Shown: positions 10,786-19,705 of the stretch, one piece after another
Position numbering within the stretch: position 1 is the first letter of the stretch
Layout: each line of letters opens with the position of its first letter
Source: Microbispora bryophytorum
Lineage (GTDB): Bacteria > Actinomycetota > Actinomycetes > Streptosporangiales > Streptosporangiaceae
NCBI RefSeq assembly: GCF_006874465.1
Contig: NZ_VIRL01000003.1
Coordinates: forward strand, 62,001 to 126,000
Length of the DNA: 64,000 nt
Direction of reading: 5' to 3'
Program-made: the position numbers and the translations under genes
Notes under the pieces: model-generated
Databases searched by the model: none
Told to the model about the DNA's origin: nothing
Seen by the model: only the letters and a program-made list of their open reading frames with translations

Positions 10786-11931
10786 TCAGGGGTGGCGGAC
10801 CCAGGCGCCGCGCTTCATCACGCCGCCGACGCGCAGGTCGTCGTCGAGCACCACGAGATCGGCGTACTTGCCGACCGTGATCGAGCCGATCTCGCCGTCC
10901 AGCCCGAGGACGCGGGCGGGGGTGAGCGAGGCCATCAGCGCGGCGTCCACCGGTGAGCGCCCGGCCTCCCGCACGGTGCGGCGGAAGGCCACGTCCATCG
11001 TGAGCGTGCTGCCGGCGATCGGGCCGCCTCCGGGCGCGTCGGAGGCGAGCCGGGCCACCCCGTCCACGACGTCGACGGTCATCGGGCCGAGCGGGTAGCG
11101 CCCGTCGCCCATGCCCGTCGCCGCCATCGCGTCGGTGACCAGGGCCGTACGGCCCGCGCCCGCGGCGTGCATGGCCAGGCGCAGCATCGCGGGGTGGACG
11201 TGGACGCCGTCGTTGATCAGCTCGACGGTCACCCGCTCGTCCTGGAGCAGGGCGGCGATCGGTCCGGGCGCGCGGTGGCCGAGCGGCGGCATCGCGTTGT
11301 AGAGGTGGGTGGCCACCGTCGCCCCGGCGTCGATCCCCTCGATCGTCTGCTCGTAGGTCGCGTCGCTGTGGCCGAGCGCGGCGGCGACGCCCTCGGCGGC
11401 GGCGTCCCTGATCACGTCGAGCGCGTTCGGCAGCTCGGGCGCGATCGTCAGCATCCGGACGTGGCCCCGCCCGGCCTTCACCAGTGCCCGGAACTCCGCC
11501 ACGTCGGGCTCGCGCAGCAGCGTGGGCTCGTGCGCGCCGCAGCGCGACCTGGCGATGTAGGGCCCTTCGAAGTGGATGCCGGCGAGCAGGCCCTGCTCGC
11601 ACAGGTCGGCGAGCGCCGAGGCGGCCCGCGTGAGCGTGTCGGGCGCGGCGGTGACCAGGCTGGCCATCAGGGTGGTCGAGCCCCGGCTCAGATGAAGGGC
11701 CGCGGCCGTGGCGGCGGTCTCCGGGTCGCCGTCGGGGAAGCTTCCGCCGGCGCCGCCGTGGGTGTGGATGTCGACGAAGCCGGGGACGACGGTGCGCCCG
11801 CCCAGGCCGAGCCCGTCGCGCGGGGCCTGCCCGCGCCCGATGTGGGTGATCCTGCCGTCCTCGATGGTGAGCCAGCCGTCGTGGACGCCGTCGGGAGTGA
11901 CGACACGGGCATCGGAGAGAGTCACGCTCAT
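10786..11931 (-). CDS. nagA: N-acetylglucosamine-6-phosphate deacetylase
   Basis: A 381-residue amidohydrolase that removes acetate from GlcNAc-6-phosphate during use of chitin or recycled peptidoglycan sugar. Metal and active-site motifs are visible: VDIHTHGG (residues 53-60), the GHSDATYEQ loop, the catalytic-Asp segment LVTDAMAATGMGDG, and a C-terminal GSITVGKYADLVVLD typical of the family. ATG 11931 is chosen; upstream residues in the frame are Arg/Ala-rich filler. No phosphotransferase genes are nearby. The visible upstream inverted repeat (12033-12064) does not look like a DasR site. Confidence 0.93.
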   Translation of the reverse strand: MSVTLSDARVVTPDGVHDGWLTIEDGRITHIGRGQAPRDGLGLGGRTVVPGFVDIHTHGGAGGSFPDGDPETAATAAALHLSRGSTTLMASLVTAAPDTLTRAASALADLCEQGLLAGIHFEGPYIARSRCGAHEPTLLREPDVAEFRALVKAGRGHVRMLTIAPELPNALDVIRDAAAEGVAAALGHSDATYEQTIEGIDAGATVATHLYNAMPPLGHRAPGPIAALLQDERVTVELINDGVHVHPAMLRLAMHAAGAGRTALVTDAMAATGMGDGRYPLGPMTVDVVDGVARLASDAPGGGPIAGSTLTMDVAFRRTVREAGRSPVDAALMASLTPARVLGLDGEIGSITVGKYADLVVLDDDLRVGGVMKRGAWVRHP

Positions 11932-12032
11932 GCCGCCATCCTCCCGCGTGCCGCGCGTGCCCGCCGCTCGGGGTCCGGCGGCTCCCGCCGTACGCGTGGG
12001 CACGCCGACAGGACGGTCATCACTCCAGAAAG

Positions 12033-12064
12033 CGCCCATTAGAGCGATAAGTCCACAATGGGCG
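12033..12064. promoter_or_regulatory. Inverted repeat upstream of nagA
   Basis: CGCCCATT (12033-12040) and AATGGGCG (12057-12064) are perfect 8-bp arms separated by 16 bases, about 100 bases upstream of the nagA start. It is an operator candidate for an unknown regulator. Confidence 0.45.
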
Positions 12065-12104
12065 TGAATAACGGTCGAAGCTCTATAACGCCATGAAGGG
12101 CCGG

Positions 12105-12180
12105 AAGGGGCACGTCAGGCACCCCGGGAGACGGCATGTCGGGGCACGTCTGCACACGTCTGCGCACGTCAGCGCACGTC
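12105..12180. repeat. Clustered CACGTC repeats
   Basis: The hexamer CACGTC occurs five times in about 75 bases, several copies spaced 10-11 bases apart (CACGTCTG, CACGTCTG, CACGTCAG, CACGTCAG). One-helical-turn spacing could suit cooperative protein binding, or this may be simple repeat expansion. It lies between nagA and the divergent methyltransferase gene. Confidence 0.4.
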
Positions 12181-12232
12181 AGGGGCATCGATCGGGAAAC
12201 CCGGATCATTCACCCGAGAAACCCTGTACATG

Positions 12233-12252
12233 ACAGGTAAGTCACAGGTAAG
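12233..12252 (+). repeat. Direct repeat just before the methyltransferase start
   Basis: ACAGGTAAG occurs at 12233-12241 and again at 12244-12252, an 11-base period, directly upstream of the ATG at 12261. It could be a regulator site or part of the ribosome-loading region, since AGGTAAG is weakly complementary to 16S rRNA. Confidence 0.35.
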
Positions 12253-12260
12253 AACTAACG

Positions 12261-12989
12261 ATGGTAAATCCGCGTGCGAACTACGGTGTGGACGCCCCCG
12301 GCGTGCTGGCCGGACTGACCCTGGGCGGGATCGCCGAGCTGGCACTCGCCGCCGTGCTCTTCGGGATCGGCTGGCCGATCCCGGCCGTCGTGCTCCTCGT
12401 GGGCGGGATCGTGCTGGTCGTGGGCGGGGCGCTGTTCGCCCACACCACCCTCCGCGGCAAGTTCGAGGTCTGGGACGCCGAACTCGACCGGCTCGGGTTG
12501 ACGGGGAACGAACAGGTTCTCGACCTGGGCTGCGGCCGCGGCCTGGTGCTGCTCAAGGCCGCGGCGCGGCTGTCGTCCGGGAGGGCCACCGGCATCGACC
12601 TGTGGTCGACCAGGGACCAGTCGGGCAACAATCAGGACGCCACCTCGGCCAACGCGCGCGCGGAGGGGGTCGGCGACCGGGTCGACCTGATCACCGGCGA
12701 CATGCGCGACCTCCCGTTCGACGACGCCACGTTCGACCTGGTCGTCTCCAGCCTCGCGATCCACAACATCCCGCAGGAGGAGGGCCGCGCGGAGGCGGTG
12801 CGCGAGGCCTTCCGCGTGCTCAAGCCGGGCGGGCTGCTGCGGATCGCCGACTTCCGCAACGCCCGCCGGTACGCCGAGGTGCTCACGGAGTGCGGCGCCG
12901 CCGACGTCGAGGTCTACGACCTCGGCTGGAGGTTCTGGTACGGCGGGCCGCACGCCCGTACGTCGATGGTCGCCTGCAGACGTCCCTGA
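12261..12989 (+). CDS. Membrane-anchored class I SAM methyltransferase
   Basis: A 242-residue protein with two predicted transmembrane helices at residues about 14-36 and 39-60, followed by a Rossmann methyltransferase domain. Motif I is VLDLGCGRG (87-95). An acidic GIDLWS and the LITGDMRDLPFDDATFDLVVSS segment of UbiE/COQ5-like enzymes follow. The substrate is unknown; the anchor suggests a lipid or membrane-associated substrate. It stands alone between nagA and glpD. Confidence 0.85.
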   Translation: MVNPRANYGVDAPGVLAGLTLGGIAELALAAVLFGIGWPIPAVVLLVGGIVLVVGGALFAHTTLRGKFEVWDAELDRLGLTGNEQVLDLGCGRGLVLLKAAARLSSGRATGIDLWSTRDQSGNNQDATSANARAEGVGDRVDLITGDMRDLPFDDATFDLVVSSLAIHNIPQEEGRAEAVREAFRVLKPGGLLRIADFRNARRYAEVLTECGAADVEVYDLGWRFWYGGPHARTSMVACRRP

Positions 12990-13195
12990 GATCAGGGGCC
13001 GGTGGGGACGGTCCGCCGCTCACGTTACGGCGATGACCGCCTGCCAGGCCCGTCTGATTGATCACGCAGCGTCCCGGAGTGGGCGCGTGCCGTGTGTGGT
13101 GACCGTGATGCGCCTCGCCGCGGGACGGCGAGGGGTGCGCCGAAGTGTTCACCGACTATTAGGAGATCCCTGGAAAAGCGGACGGAAAAGATGGA

Positions 13196-13223
13196 TTGGT
13201 GGGTAACTACTCACGGGTAGATT
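13196..13223 (+). promoter_or_regulatory. Possible glpD promoter
   Basis: TTGGTG (13196-13201) and TAGATT (13218-13223) with a 16-base spacer lie 37 bases before the glpD ATG. The rest of the 270-base gap after the methyltransferase gene holds nothing else I can assign. Confidence 0.45.
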
Positions 13224-13259
13224 GCTCGGAAGCGGCGAAAGCGGTACAGAAGGAGCCAT

Positions 13260-15020
13260 ATGACGGCGAGGATGGGGACGGCGAGGCTCGGCCCGGCGGA
13301 ACGCACCGCTGCCCTGGCGCGGATGGAGGCGCAGGAACTCGACGTGGTCGTGATCGGCGGCGGCGTCGTGGGCGCCGGTGTCGCGCTCGACGCGGCGACG
13401 CGCGGGCTCTCGGTGGGCCTGGTCGAGGCGCGCGACTTCGCCTCCGGCACGTCGTCCCGGTCGTCCAAGCTGATCCACGGCGGGCTGCGTTATCTGGAGC
13501 AGTTCAACTTCGACCTCGTCAGGGAGGCCCTGCGGGAGCGGTCGCTGCTGCTCAAGCGGATCGCGCCGCACCTGGTCAGGCCGGTGCCGTTCCTGTTCCC
13601 GCTCACGCACGCGGGCTGGGAGCGGCCGTACGTCGGGGCGGGGCTCGCGCTCTACGACACGCTCGGGCTGTCCTTCGGCCTCACCCGGGGCGTGCCGGGG
13701 CACCGCCACCTGACCCGCCGCCAGGCGCTGCGGGTCGCCCCCTCGTTGCGCAGGTCGGCCTTCACCGGCGCCGTGCAGTACTGGGACGCCCAGGTGGACG
13801 ACGCCCGCTTCGTGATGACCACGTTGCGCACCGCCGCGACGTACGGCGCGCACGTCGCCTCGCGGGCGCAGGCGGTCGGCTTCCTGCGCGAGGGGGAGCG
13901 GGTCACCGGGGTGCGCGTGTGCGACCTGGAGACCGGCGCCGAGCTGGACATGCGGGCCCGCCAGGTCGTCAACGCGACCGGCGTGTGGACCGACGACATC
14001 CAGCACCTCGTCGGCGGCCGGGGGCAGATCCACGTGCGGGCGTCCAAGGGCATCCACCTCGTGGTGCCGCGCGACCGCATCCACTCGCTCAGCGGGCTCA
14101 TCATGCGCACCGAGAAGTCGGTGCTGTTCGTCATCCCCTGGGGCCGGCACTGGATCATCGGGACCACCGACACCCGCTGGAACCTCGACAAGGCCCACCC
14201 GGCGGCCTCGCGGGCGGACATCGACTACCTGCTCGACCGGGTCAACGCGTTGCTCTCGGTGCCGCTGACCAGGGACGACGTCGAGGGCGTGTACGCCGGC
14301 CTACGGCCGTTGCTGGCCGGGGAGTCCGAGGAGACCTCCAAGCTGTCGCGCGAGCACGTCGTCACCCACCCCGTGCCGGGGCTGGTCATGGTGGCCGGCG
14401 GGAAGTTCACGACGTATCGGGTCATGGCGGCCGACGCCGTGGACGCGGTCGCGCACGGCCTCGACCAGCGCGTGCCGCCGTCCTGCACCGATCAGGTGCC
14501 GCTCGCCGGCGCGGAGGGCTACCAGGCCCTGTGGAACTCCCGCCACCGCATGGCGCGCTCCTCCGGGCTGCACGTGGCGAGGATCGAGCACCTGCTGGAG
14601 CGGTACGGCTCGCTGATCGACGAGGTGCTGGCGATCATCGAGCGCGACCCCGCGCTCGGGCGGCCCCTCGACGGCGCGGACGACCACCTGCGCGCGGAGA
14701 TCGTGTACGCGGCGACGCACGAGGGCGCCCGGCACCTCAACGACACGCTGACGCGGCGCACCCGCATCTCGATCGAGACCTTCCACCGGGGGACCGCGGT
14801 CGCTCAGGAGGCCGCCGAGCTCATGGCCGGCCCGCTCGGCTGGGACGCCGATCAGGTCAAGCGCGAGGTCGAGTACTACACCAAGCGGATCGAGGCGGAG
14901 CGGGCCTCCCAGGAGCAGGACACCGACCAGGAGGCCGACGCCATCCGCCTCGGTGCGCCGGAGATCGTGCCCGTCGCACCCCCGCGCGACCTCGCGAAGG
15001 CGCCGGGGACCATCAGATGA
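13260..15020 (+). CDS. glpD: Glycerol-3-phosphate dehydrogenase (FAD)
   Basis: A 586-residue membrane-associated flavoenzyme that oxidises sn-glycerol-3-phosphate to dihydroxyacetone phosphate and feeds electrons to quinones. The N-terminal FAD-binding motif is VVVIGGGVVGAG (29-40). The family signature SSKLIHGGLRYLEQF follows at about 66-80, and a C-terminal helical DAO_C domain covers about 410-560. AGAAGGAG precedes the ATG. No glycerol kinase or facilitator gene is adjacent. The 3' end overlaps the convergent beta-propeller gene by 8 bases. Confidence 0.95.
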   Translation: MTARMGTARLGPAERTAALARMEAQELDVVVIGGGVVGAGVALDAATRGLSVGLVEARDFASGTSSRSSKLIHGGLRYLEQFNFDLVREALRERSLLLKRIAPHLVRPVPFLFPLTHAGWERPYVGAGLALYDTLGLSFGLTRGVPGHRHLTRRQALRVAPSLRRSAFTGAVQYWDAQVDDARFVMTTLRTAATYGAHVASRAQAVGFLREGERVTGVRVCDLETGAELDMRARQVVNATGVWTDDIQHLVGGRGQIHVRASKGIHLVVPRDRIHSLSGLIMRTEKSVLFVIPWGRHWIIGTTDTRWNLDKAHPAASRADIDYLLDRVNALLSVPLTRDDVEGVYAGLRPLLAGESEETSKLSREHVVTHPVPGLVMVAGGKFTTYRVMAADAVDAVAHGLDQRVPPSCTDQVPLAGAEGYQALWNSRHRMARSSGLHVARIEHLLERYGSLIDEVLAIIERDPALGRPLDGADDHLRAEIVYAATHEGARHLNDTLTRRTRISIETFHRGTAVAQEAAELMAGPLGWDADQVKREVEYYTKRIEAERASQEQDTDQEADAIRLGAPEIVPVAPPRDLAKAPGTIR

Positions 15021-17010
15021 AAGGGATCCACGCGCGCTCGGCCAGCGTGGCGGCGTCGCTGACCTTGAGACCGCTGCCGGACACGGTCCACAGGTCGGCG
15101 CCTATGACGAGGGAACGGCGGATGCCCTGGTCGGCGGGGGCGAAGCCGCTCCTGGCCGGCGGCCGCGGGTGGGTCACGACGCCCAGCTCGGTGATCTCGC
15201 GGTCGCCGACGCGCAGTGCGAGCGCCGCGCTGCCGGCCATCCCGCCGCCGGCCCGGTTTCGGAGCGGGAGCACGGCCAGCCCGGTGGCGGGCCAGTAGAG
15301 GAAGGCGTGCGGGTCCCACTCGGCCTCCGAGCCGAACCCCTCCCGGTGGAACCGCGACAGCACCGCGGGCGCGGCCGGGTCGGAGACGTCGAACAGCGAG
15401 ATCTGCGTGCCGAGCACGCGGCCCGCCTCGCTCGCCTCCTGGCCGATGCCGACGAGCCGCCCCTCGCCCGCCGGGTGGAGATAGGCGGAGAATCCGGTGA
15501 TCTTCAGCTCGCCGGTGACCTTCGGCGCGGCCGGATCCCGCAGGTCCAGCGCGTACAGGGGGTCGGTCTGGCGGAACGTCACCACGTAGCCGAGGCCGTC
15601 CGCGAACCGCACCGAGTAGATCCGCTCGCCCTTGCCGAGGCCCGTGACCGAGCCCGTCCGGGCGAGCGTGCCGGCGTCGAGCACGTACACGCCGCTCTCG
15701 CCGGTGCCCGGGCTTGCGCCGAGCACCTCGTCGCCGCTGGTCGTCGCCACCCGCAGATGACCGTCGTACTCCGACAGGGAGTACTGGTTCAGCAGCCGTC
15801 CCGGCACCGATCCCGACGTGACGTAGCGCGGGGCGCCGGGGGTGGAGACGTCGAAGCGATGCACGTCCGTGCGCTCGGGCGGCACCCCCGGGGTGGCCGT
15901 TGGCGCGGCGGCCGACGAGCCGGGCGCGGGCGCCACGTCGATCGGGTGAGCCCCCCACCAGCGGGGATTGCTGGTGACGTAGAGGCTGCCCGCCGTTCCG
16001 TACACGGTGTCGCCGTCGGCCGCGACCGCGATCGGCGCAGGCGAGCCGAACGGCGTGGCGGCGGCCAGGTCGATCGTGTGGACGGTCAGCATCGAGGTGC
16101 CGGTGAACCGGCCGGGGTGGCTGACCCGGTCGCAGCCGACCCGCTCGGTGCGCCTCGCGTCACCCGACTCGACGTCGTACGACGGCAGCCACGCGCCGGC
16201 GGGGGCGGACAGCACGGCCTCACGGTTGCCTTCGAGCAGTTCCCGCTCCGACGCGTTCTCCTTCGGCGGCGGAAAGGCGATCTCCGGCTGGGACCGGACG
16301 ACGAGCCGCACCGTGGAGCCGGCCTGCCGGGCGTCGACGTGCTGCCCGTGCACGGTCATCGCGCCGAGGACGCGCGGCTCGCCGGACAGGTCCACGAGCA
16401 CGTACCTCGGGCCGCCGGGGGCGACCCGGGCCGTGGCCGTCGCTCCGAAGGGGATGATCCCGCCCCCCTCGAACAGCACGAGCGCGCGGTCGCCGTGCAC
16501 CAGCAGACCGGCCTGGACCCACGATTGGTCCCCCGCCTGATCCTGGGCGACGAGCCGCAGCGTCCCGGTGACCTTCCGGGTCCTCGCGTCCACGACGCGC
16601 AGCACGCCCCCGGTGACGGTGATCACCCGGTCGCCGTCGGTCTTGACCAGGTCGGGCTCGTCCATGCCCGCCTCGTGCGTGTTCGTGGTCGAGTGCGACT
16701 GCTGCTCGGGCATCGCCTGCTTGGCGGTGGCGGCGACGTCGGAGCGGGCCGCGTAGAACATGGCGTCCCCGAAGCCCCAGGGGGTCACGTTCCGCGCGGC
16801 CGCCCGCCGCAGCCCCTCCGTCATCTCGTCGCAGTCGGCGTACGCGACGAGCCGCACGTTGTCGACCAAATCGGTGCCGGCTGGATCGGTACTGGTCACG
16901 TCCGCGGGAGGCGGCGGGAAGTCCTGCGTCGTACGGCCACCCGCGCAGCCCGTGGCTCCCAGGGCCAGCAGCGCGGCGAGAACGCCCGCCGTACGGATCG
17001 ATGTCCTCAT
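15013..17010 (-). CDS. Secreted beta-propeller lipoprotein
   Basis: A 665-residue exported protein. The N-terminus is a lipoprotein signal peptide (MRTSIRTAGVLAALLALGATGC, cleaved before the Cys, shown in part as LLALGATGC). The remainder matches the actinobacterial family annotated as beta-propeller domain-containing protein (Beta_propel): repeated strands, VLDAGTLARTGSV, SVRFADGLGYVVTFRQTDPLYALDL and LPLRNR motifs. It probably sits on the outer face of the membrane; the ligand is unknown. ATG 17010 is preferred because it starts the signal peptide; an in-frame GTG at 17028 is possible. Confidence 0.85.
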   Translation of the reverse strand: MRTSIRTAGVLAALLALGATGCAGGRTTQDFPPPPADVTSTDPAGTDLVDNVRLVAYADCDEMTEGLRRAAARNVTPWGFGDAMFYAARSDVAATAKQAMPEQQSHSTTNTHEAGMDEPDLVKTDGDRVITVTGGVLRVVDARTRKVTGTLRLVAQDQAGDQSWVQAGLLVHGDRALVLFEGGGIIPFGATATARVAPGGPRYVLVDLSGEPRVLGAMTVHGQHVDARQAGSTVRLVVRSQPEIAFPPPKENASERELLEGNREAVLSAPAGAWLPSYDVESGDARRTERVGCDRVSHPGRFTGTSMLTVHTIDLAAATPFGSPAPIAVAADGDTVYGTAGSLYVTSNPRWWGAHPIDVAPAPGSSAAAPTATPGVPPERTDVHRFDVSTPGAPRYVTSGSVPGRLLNQYSLSEYDGHLRVATTSGDEVLGASPGTGESGVYVLDAGTLARTGSVTGLGKGERIYSVRFADGLGYVVTFRQTDPLYALDLRDPAAPKVTGELKITGFSAYLHPAGEGRLVGIGQEASEAGRVLGTQISLFDVSDPAAPAVLSRFHREGFGSEAEWDPHAFLYWPATGLAVLPLRNRAGGGMAGSAALALRVGDREITELGVVTHPRPPARSGFAPADQGIRRSLVIGADLWTVSGSGLKVSDAATLAERAWIPFI

Positions 17011-17199
17011 GCTCCCAAGACGGATCACCCTCCGTCCCGGTTCGACGGCCGCCGCCGATCCGGTCGGTGCGCCTCGTACGGCCCGCGCGAGCCCGTCGTC
17101 ATCCGGGCAGGCAGGTTCCTGCAGCCGGGATTCGCGGCCGGCGCCGCAACGGGGGCGCCCTGCGGCAGCATGCCGACGACATGGAGCACCAGCGGTTCG

Positions 17200-17880
17200 T
17201 CACCGGGGGAGGACAGGGCGGGGCCACCGGAGGAAGGCGTGCAACCGCCGTTCCCCGCCGAGAGTGCTCGGTCCTCCGTGGCCCGGAAGCAGGCGTGTGG
17301 CGTCGTCCAGCGGCCGGCAGATCCGGGAGAGGCCGTCACGGAGCCGACTGGCGTCGCCGCCCGGCCCGTCACTTCGGCCGAGCGACCCGGCGAACAGCGC
17401 GTCACCGGTGAAGAGCGCGGGCTCACCTGACTCGACGTAGTACGCCACCGAACCGGGAGTGTGCCCGGCGACATGATGGGCCTGGATGGTCAGGCCCGCC
17501 GCCTCGACGACCGGAGAGCCGGGCGCTCCGCAGGGGCGCATGTCTGAGGGCTCCGCATTGGGGTGGCCGGCGAGCAGTTCCCGGGGGAAGCTCTCCGGCA
17601 GCCCCCGGGCGGGCGCGGCGACCATGAACCGGTCATCGGGATGGACGTACACCGGCACGCCGTAGCGCTCGCTGAGCGGCAGCACGTCCCAGGTATGGTC
17701 CATGTGGCCGTGGGTGAGCAGGATCGCTTCCGGTTCGAGGCGATGCCGGGTCACAAGCCTGCGCAGCGCGGCGGCCGAGCGCTGCCCGGGATCGATGATC
17801 ACACAACCGCTGCCCGGCCCGGCTGCGACCACGTAGGCGTTGGTCTCGAAGGAACCGGCGCGGAACTGGAATACAAGCAT
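17200..17880 (-). CDS. MBL-fold metallo-hydrolase (glyoxalase II-like)
   Basis: A 226-residue metallo-beta-lactamase-fold protein. The metal ligands are all visible: HGHMDH (residues 57-62), a His in the VAGHTPGSVAYY segment, Asp in LFTGDALFAG, and His in RLLPGHGG. This layout matches the hydroxyacylglutathione-hydrolase-like branch, thioester hydrolases of the YcbL type, but the substrate is unknown. It lies 33 bases downstream of the aldo/keto reductase gene on the same strand, so the two may be co-transcribed in aldehyde detoxification. Confidence 0.85.
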   Translation of the reverse strand: MLVFQFRAGSFETNAYVVAAGPGSGCVIIDPGQRSAAALRRLVTRHRLEPEAILLTHGHMDHTWDVLPLSERYGVPVYVHPDDRFMVAAPARGLPESFPRELLAGHPNAEPSDMRPCGAPGSPVVEAAGLTIQAHHVAGHTPGSVAYYVESGEPALFTGDALFAGSLGRSDGPGGDASRLRDGLSRICRPLDDATRLLPGHGGPSTLGGERRLHAFLRWPRPVLPR

Positions 17881-17913
17881 GAAGGATCCCTGATCCTCTG
17901 CTCCTGCCTGCGG

Positions 17914-18873
17914 TCAGTAGCGGGTGCCGACCGGTGCGGGCACGTCGGCCAGCGCCTTGCGGGCGTCTTCCGGTAGGACGAGATCGGCCGCGCGGGCGTT
18001 CTCCTCCAGATAGCGGAGGGTCTTGGTGCCGGGGAGTGCCACGACGTGGGTGCCCTGCGCCAGAACCCAGGCAAGCGAGACCTGTGGCACGGTGACTCCC
18101 AACCGTTCCGCGAGCTCACGGGCCGGGGCGACGACGGCCTGGTTGGCCGCGAGGGCCTCGGGCTGGAAGCGGGGTGTGCGGTGCCGGCCGTCGACCTGCG
18201 GCAGGTCGGAGGAACCGAAGATCCGCCCGGAGAGGAAGCCCCGGCCGAGCGGTGAGTAGGCGATGAACGTGATCCCCCGCTCGCGGCAGTGGTCGAGCAC
18301 CCCGTCGAGGAGCGGCTCACGGCTCCACAGCGAAAGCTCGGTCTGCACGCTCGCCACCGGGTGGACGGCGTGCGCACGCTCGATCTGCTCGACGGAGACC
18401 TCGGACAGGCCGAGCGCCCTGGCCTTGCCTTCGGCCACGAACTCCGCCATCGTCCCCCAGGTCTCCTCGATCGGCACGGCGGGATCGACCCGGTGGAGCT
18501 GGTAGAGATCCACGTGATCCGTCCGCAGCCGGCGCAGGCTGTCATGGAAGGCCTTGCGGATGTGCTCCGGGCGTCCGTCGCGGTGGCTGGCGAAGGTCTG
18601 CGGATCATCCACCACCAGGCCGCCCTTGGTCGCCACCACCACCTCGTCCCGGCGCTCCCGCAGGGCCTTGGCGACCAGTTCTTCGTTCGTGAAGGGGCCG
18701 TACTGGTCCGCGGTGTCGATCAAAGTGCAGCCCAGATCGACGGCGCGATGGATGACCTCGATGGATGTCGCCTGGTCCCGGCCGAGCATGTCGTAGCCCC
18801 ATGACATCCCCATGCAGCCGAGCCCGATCACGCCGACTTCCAAGCCGGAGCCACCCAAGGTGGTGGTGCGCAT
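17914..18873 (-). CDS. Aldo/keto reductase
   Basis: A 319-residue NADPH-dependent carbonyl reductase with the complete tetrad: D53 and Y58 in TLIDTADQYG, K83 in VVVATKGG, and H127 in VDLYQLHRVDP. ATG 18873 is chosen with GGGG upstream on the minus strand; the frame stays open further upstream without homology. It is divergent from a MarR-type gene with 221 bases between them, a layout typical of a reductase controlled by its neighbour. Confidence 0.92.
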   Translation of the reverse strand: MRTTTLGGSGLEVGVIGLGCMGMSWGYDMLGRDQATSIEVIHRAVDLGCTLIDTADQYGPFTNEELVAKALRERRDEVVVATKGGLVVDDPQTFASHRDGRPEHIRKAFHDSLRRLRTDHVDLYQLHRVDPAVPIEETWGTMAEFVAEGKARALGLSEVSVEQIERAHAVHPVASVQTELSLWSREPLLDGVLDHCRERGITFIAYSPLGRGFLSGRIFGSSDLPQVDGRHRTPRFQPEALAANQAVVAPARELAERLGVTVPQVSLAWVLAQGTHVVALPGTKTLRYLEENARAADLVLPEDARKALADVPAPVGTRY

Positions 18874-18913
18874 AACGAGACCCCTTTGTTCGGTTCTTCC
18901 AGGAATAACAGAG

Positions 18914-18949
18914 CCCTGATATAAGACAGAGTACGATAGTAAATCAGGG
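18914..18949. promoter_or_regulatory. Inverted repeat in the AKR/marR divergent promoter region
   Basis: CCCTGAT (18914-18920) and ATCAGGG (18943-18949) are perfect 7-bp arms flanking an AT-rich 22-base core that contains TATA-like sequence. Position and composition make it a likely binding region for the divergently encoded MarR protein. Confidence 0.5.
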
Positions 18950-19094
18950 GACGGTACCTGATGACGGCAAGGCTCTCGGGGCTGGTGCTCGTGCTTCCTC
19001 GGTATGCGTACGAGCAGCTCGCGGAGCGGCTCCCGCCCGCGCCGCGGGGGACGACCAAGGGCTGACAGGCGTTTCTCCATGTCAGACTACTGAT

Positions 19095-19577
19095 ATGACC
19101 GATATCGGAGCCGTGGGGACGACGGACGGCCCTCCCTCGGGAACGCCCGGGCCCGCCGCGGGCCGACTGGGGCACGTCATCAAGCGCGCCGAGCAGGCCC
19201 TGATCGGCCGGAAGACCCACGCGCTGCGCGAGTACGGCCTGACCGTGCCGCAGTACGCCACACTGCTGCTGTTGTCCACGTCCGAGGGCATGTCGGCCGC
19301 CCAGCTGGCCCGGGAATGCATGGTGACGCCCCAGACGATGGCGACCGTGCTGGCCAATCTGGAGCGGGCCGGTCTGATCGAGCGACGTTCGTCGGCGCTG
19401 CACCAGAAGGTCTTGGTGAACACGCTCACGGCGCGCGGGCGCACCCTCGTCCACAAGGCGGACGAGGCCGCCCTGCGCGTAGAGCGGGCCCTGGGCGCGG
19501 CGTTCACGGAGGAGGAACGACGCCTCTTCGAGGCGTTCCTGGACCGCGCCGTGACGACCCTCAACGGGCTCCCCTGA
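19095..19577 (+). CDS. MarR-family transcriptional regulator
   Basis: A 160-residue winged-helix repressor. The DNA-binding helix-turn-helix is about residues 63-98 (GMSAAQLARECMVTPQTMATVL, shown in part), followed by a wing (IERRSSALHQKVLVNTLT). N- and C-terminal helices form the dimer interface. It is divergent from the aldo/keto reductase and MBL hydrolase genes, which it probably regulates together with itself in response to a small phenolic or electrophile. The extra 25-residue N-terminus is Gly/Pro-rich. Confidence 0.9.
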   Translation: MTDIGAVGTTDGPPSGTPGPAAGRLGHVIKRAEQALIGRKTHALREYGLTVPQYATLLLLSTSEGMSAAQLARECMVTPQTMATVLANLERAGLIERRSSALHQKVLVNTLTARGRTLVHKADEAALRVERALGAAFTEEERRLFEAFLDRAVTTLNGLP

Positions 19578-19705
19578 CCCTCCCATCGCCTTCCCGTCCC
19601 GCGACCGGAGGTCAGGGCGGTTCAGACGGGCACGGGCCGGGGGTGCGGCGACCGAGGCATTACTTACCGGTAGCCACGAGCGGGGCTCCGGAATATTCTT
19701 CGGGC

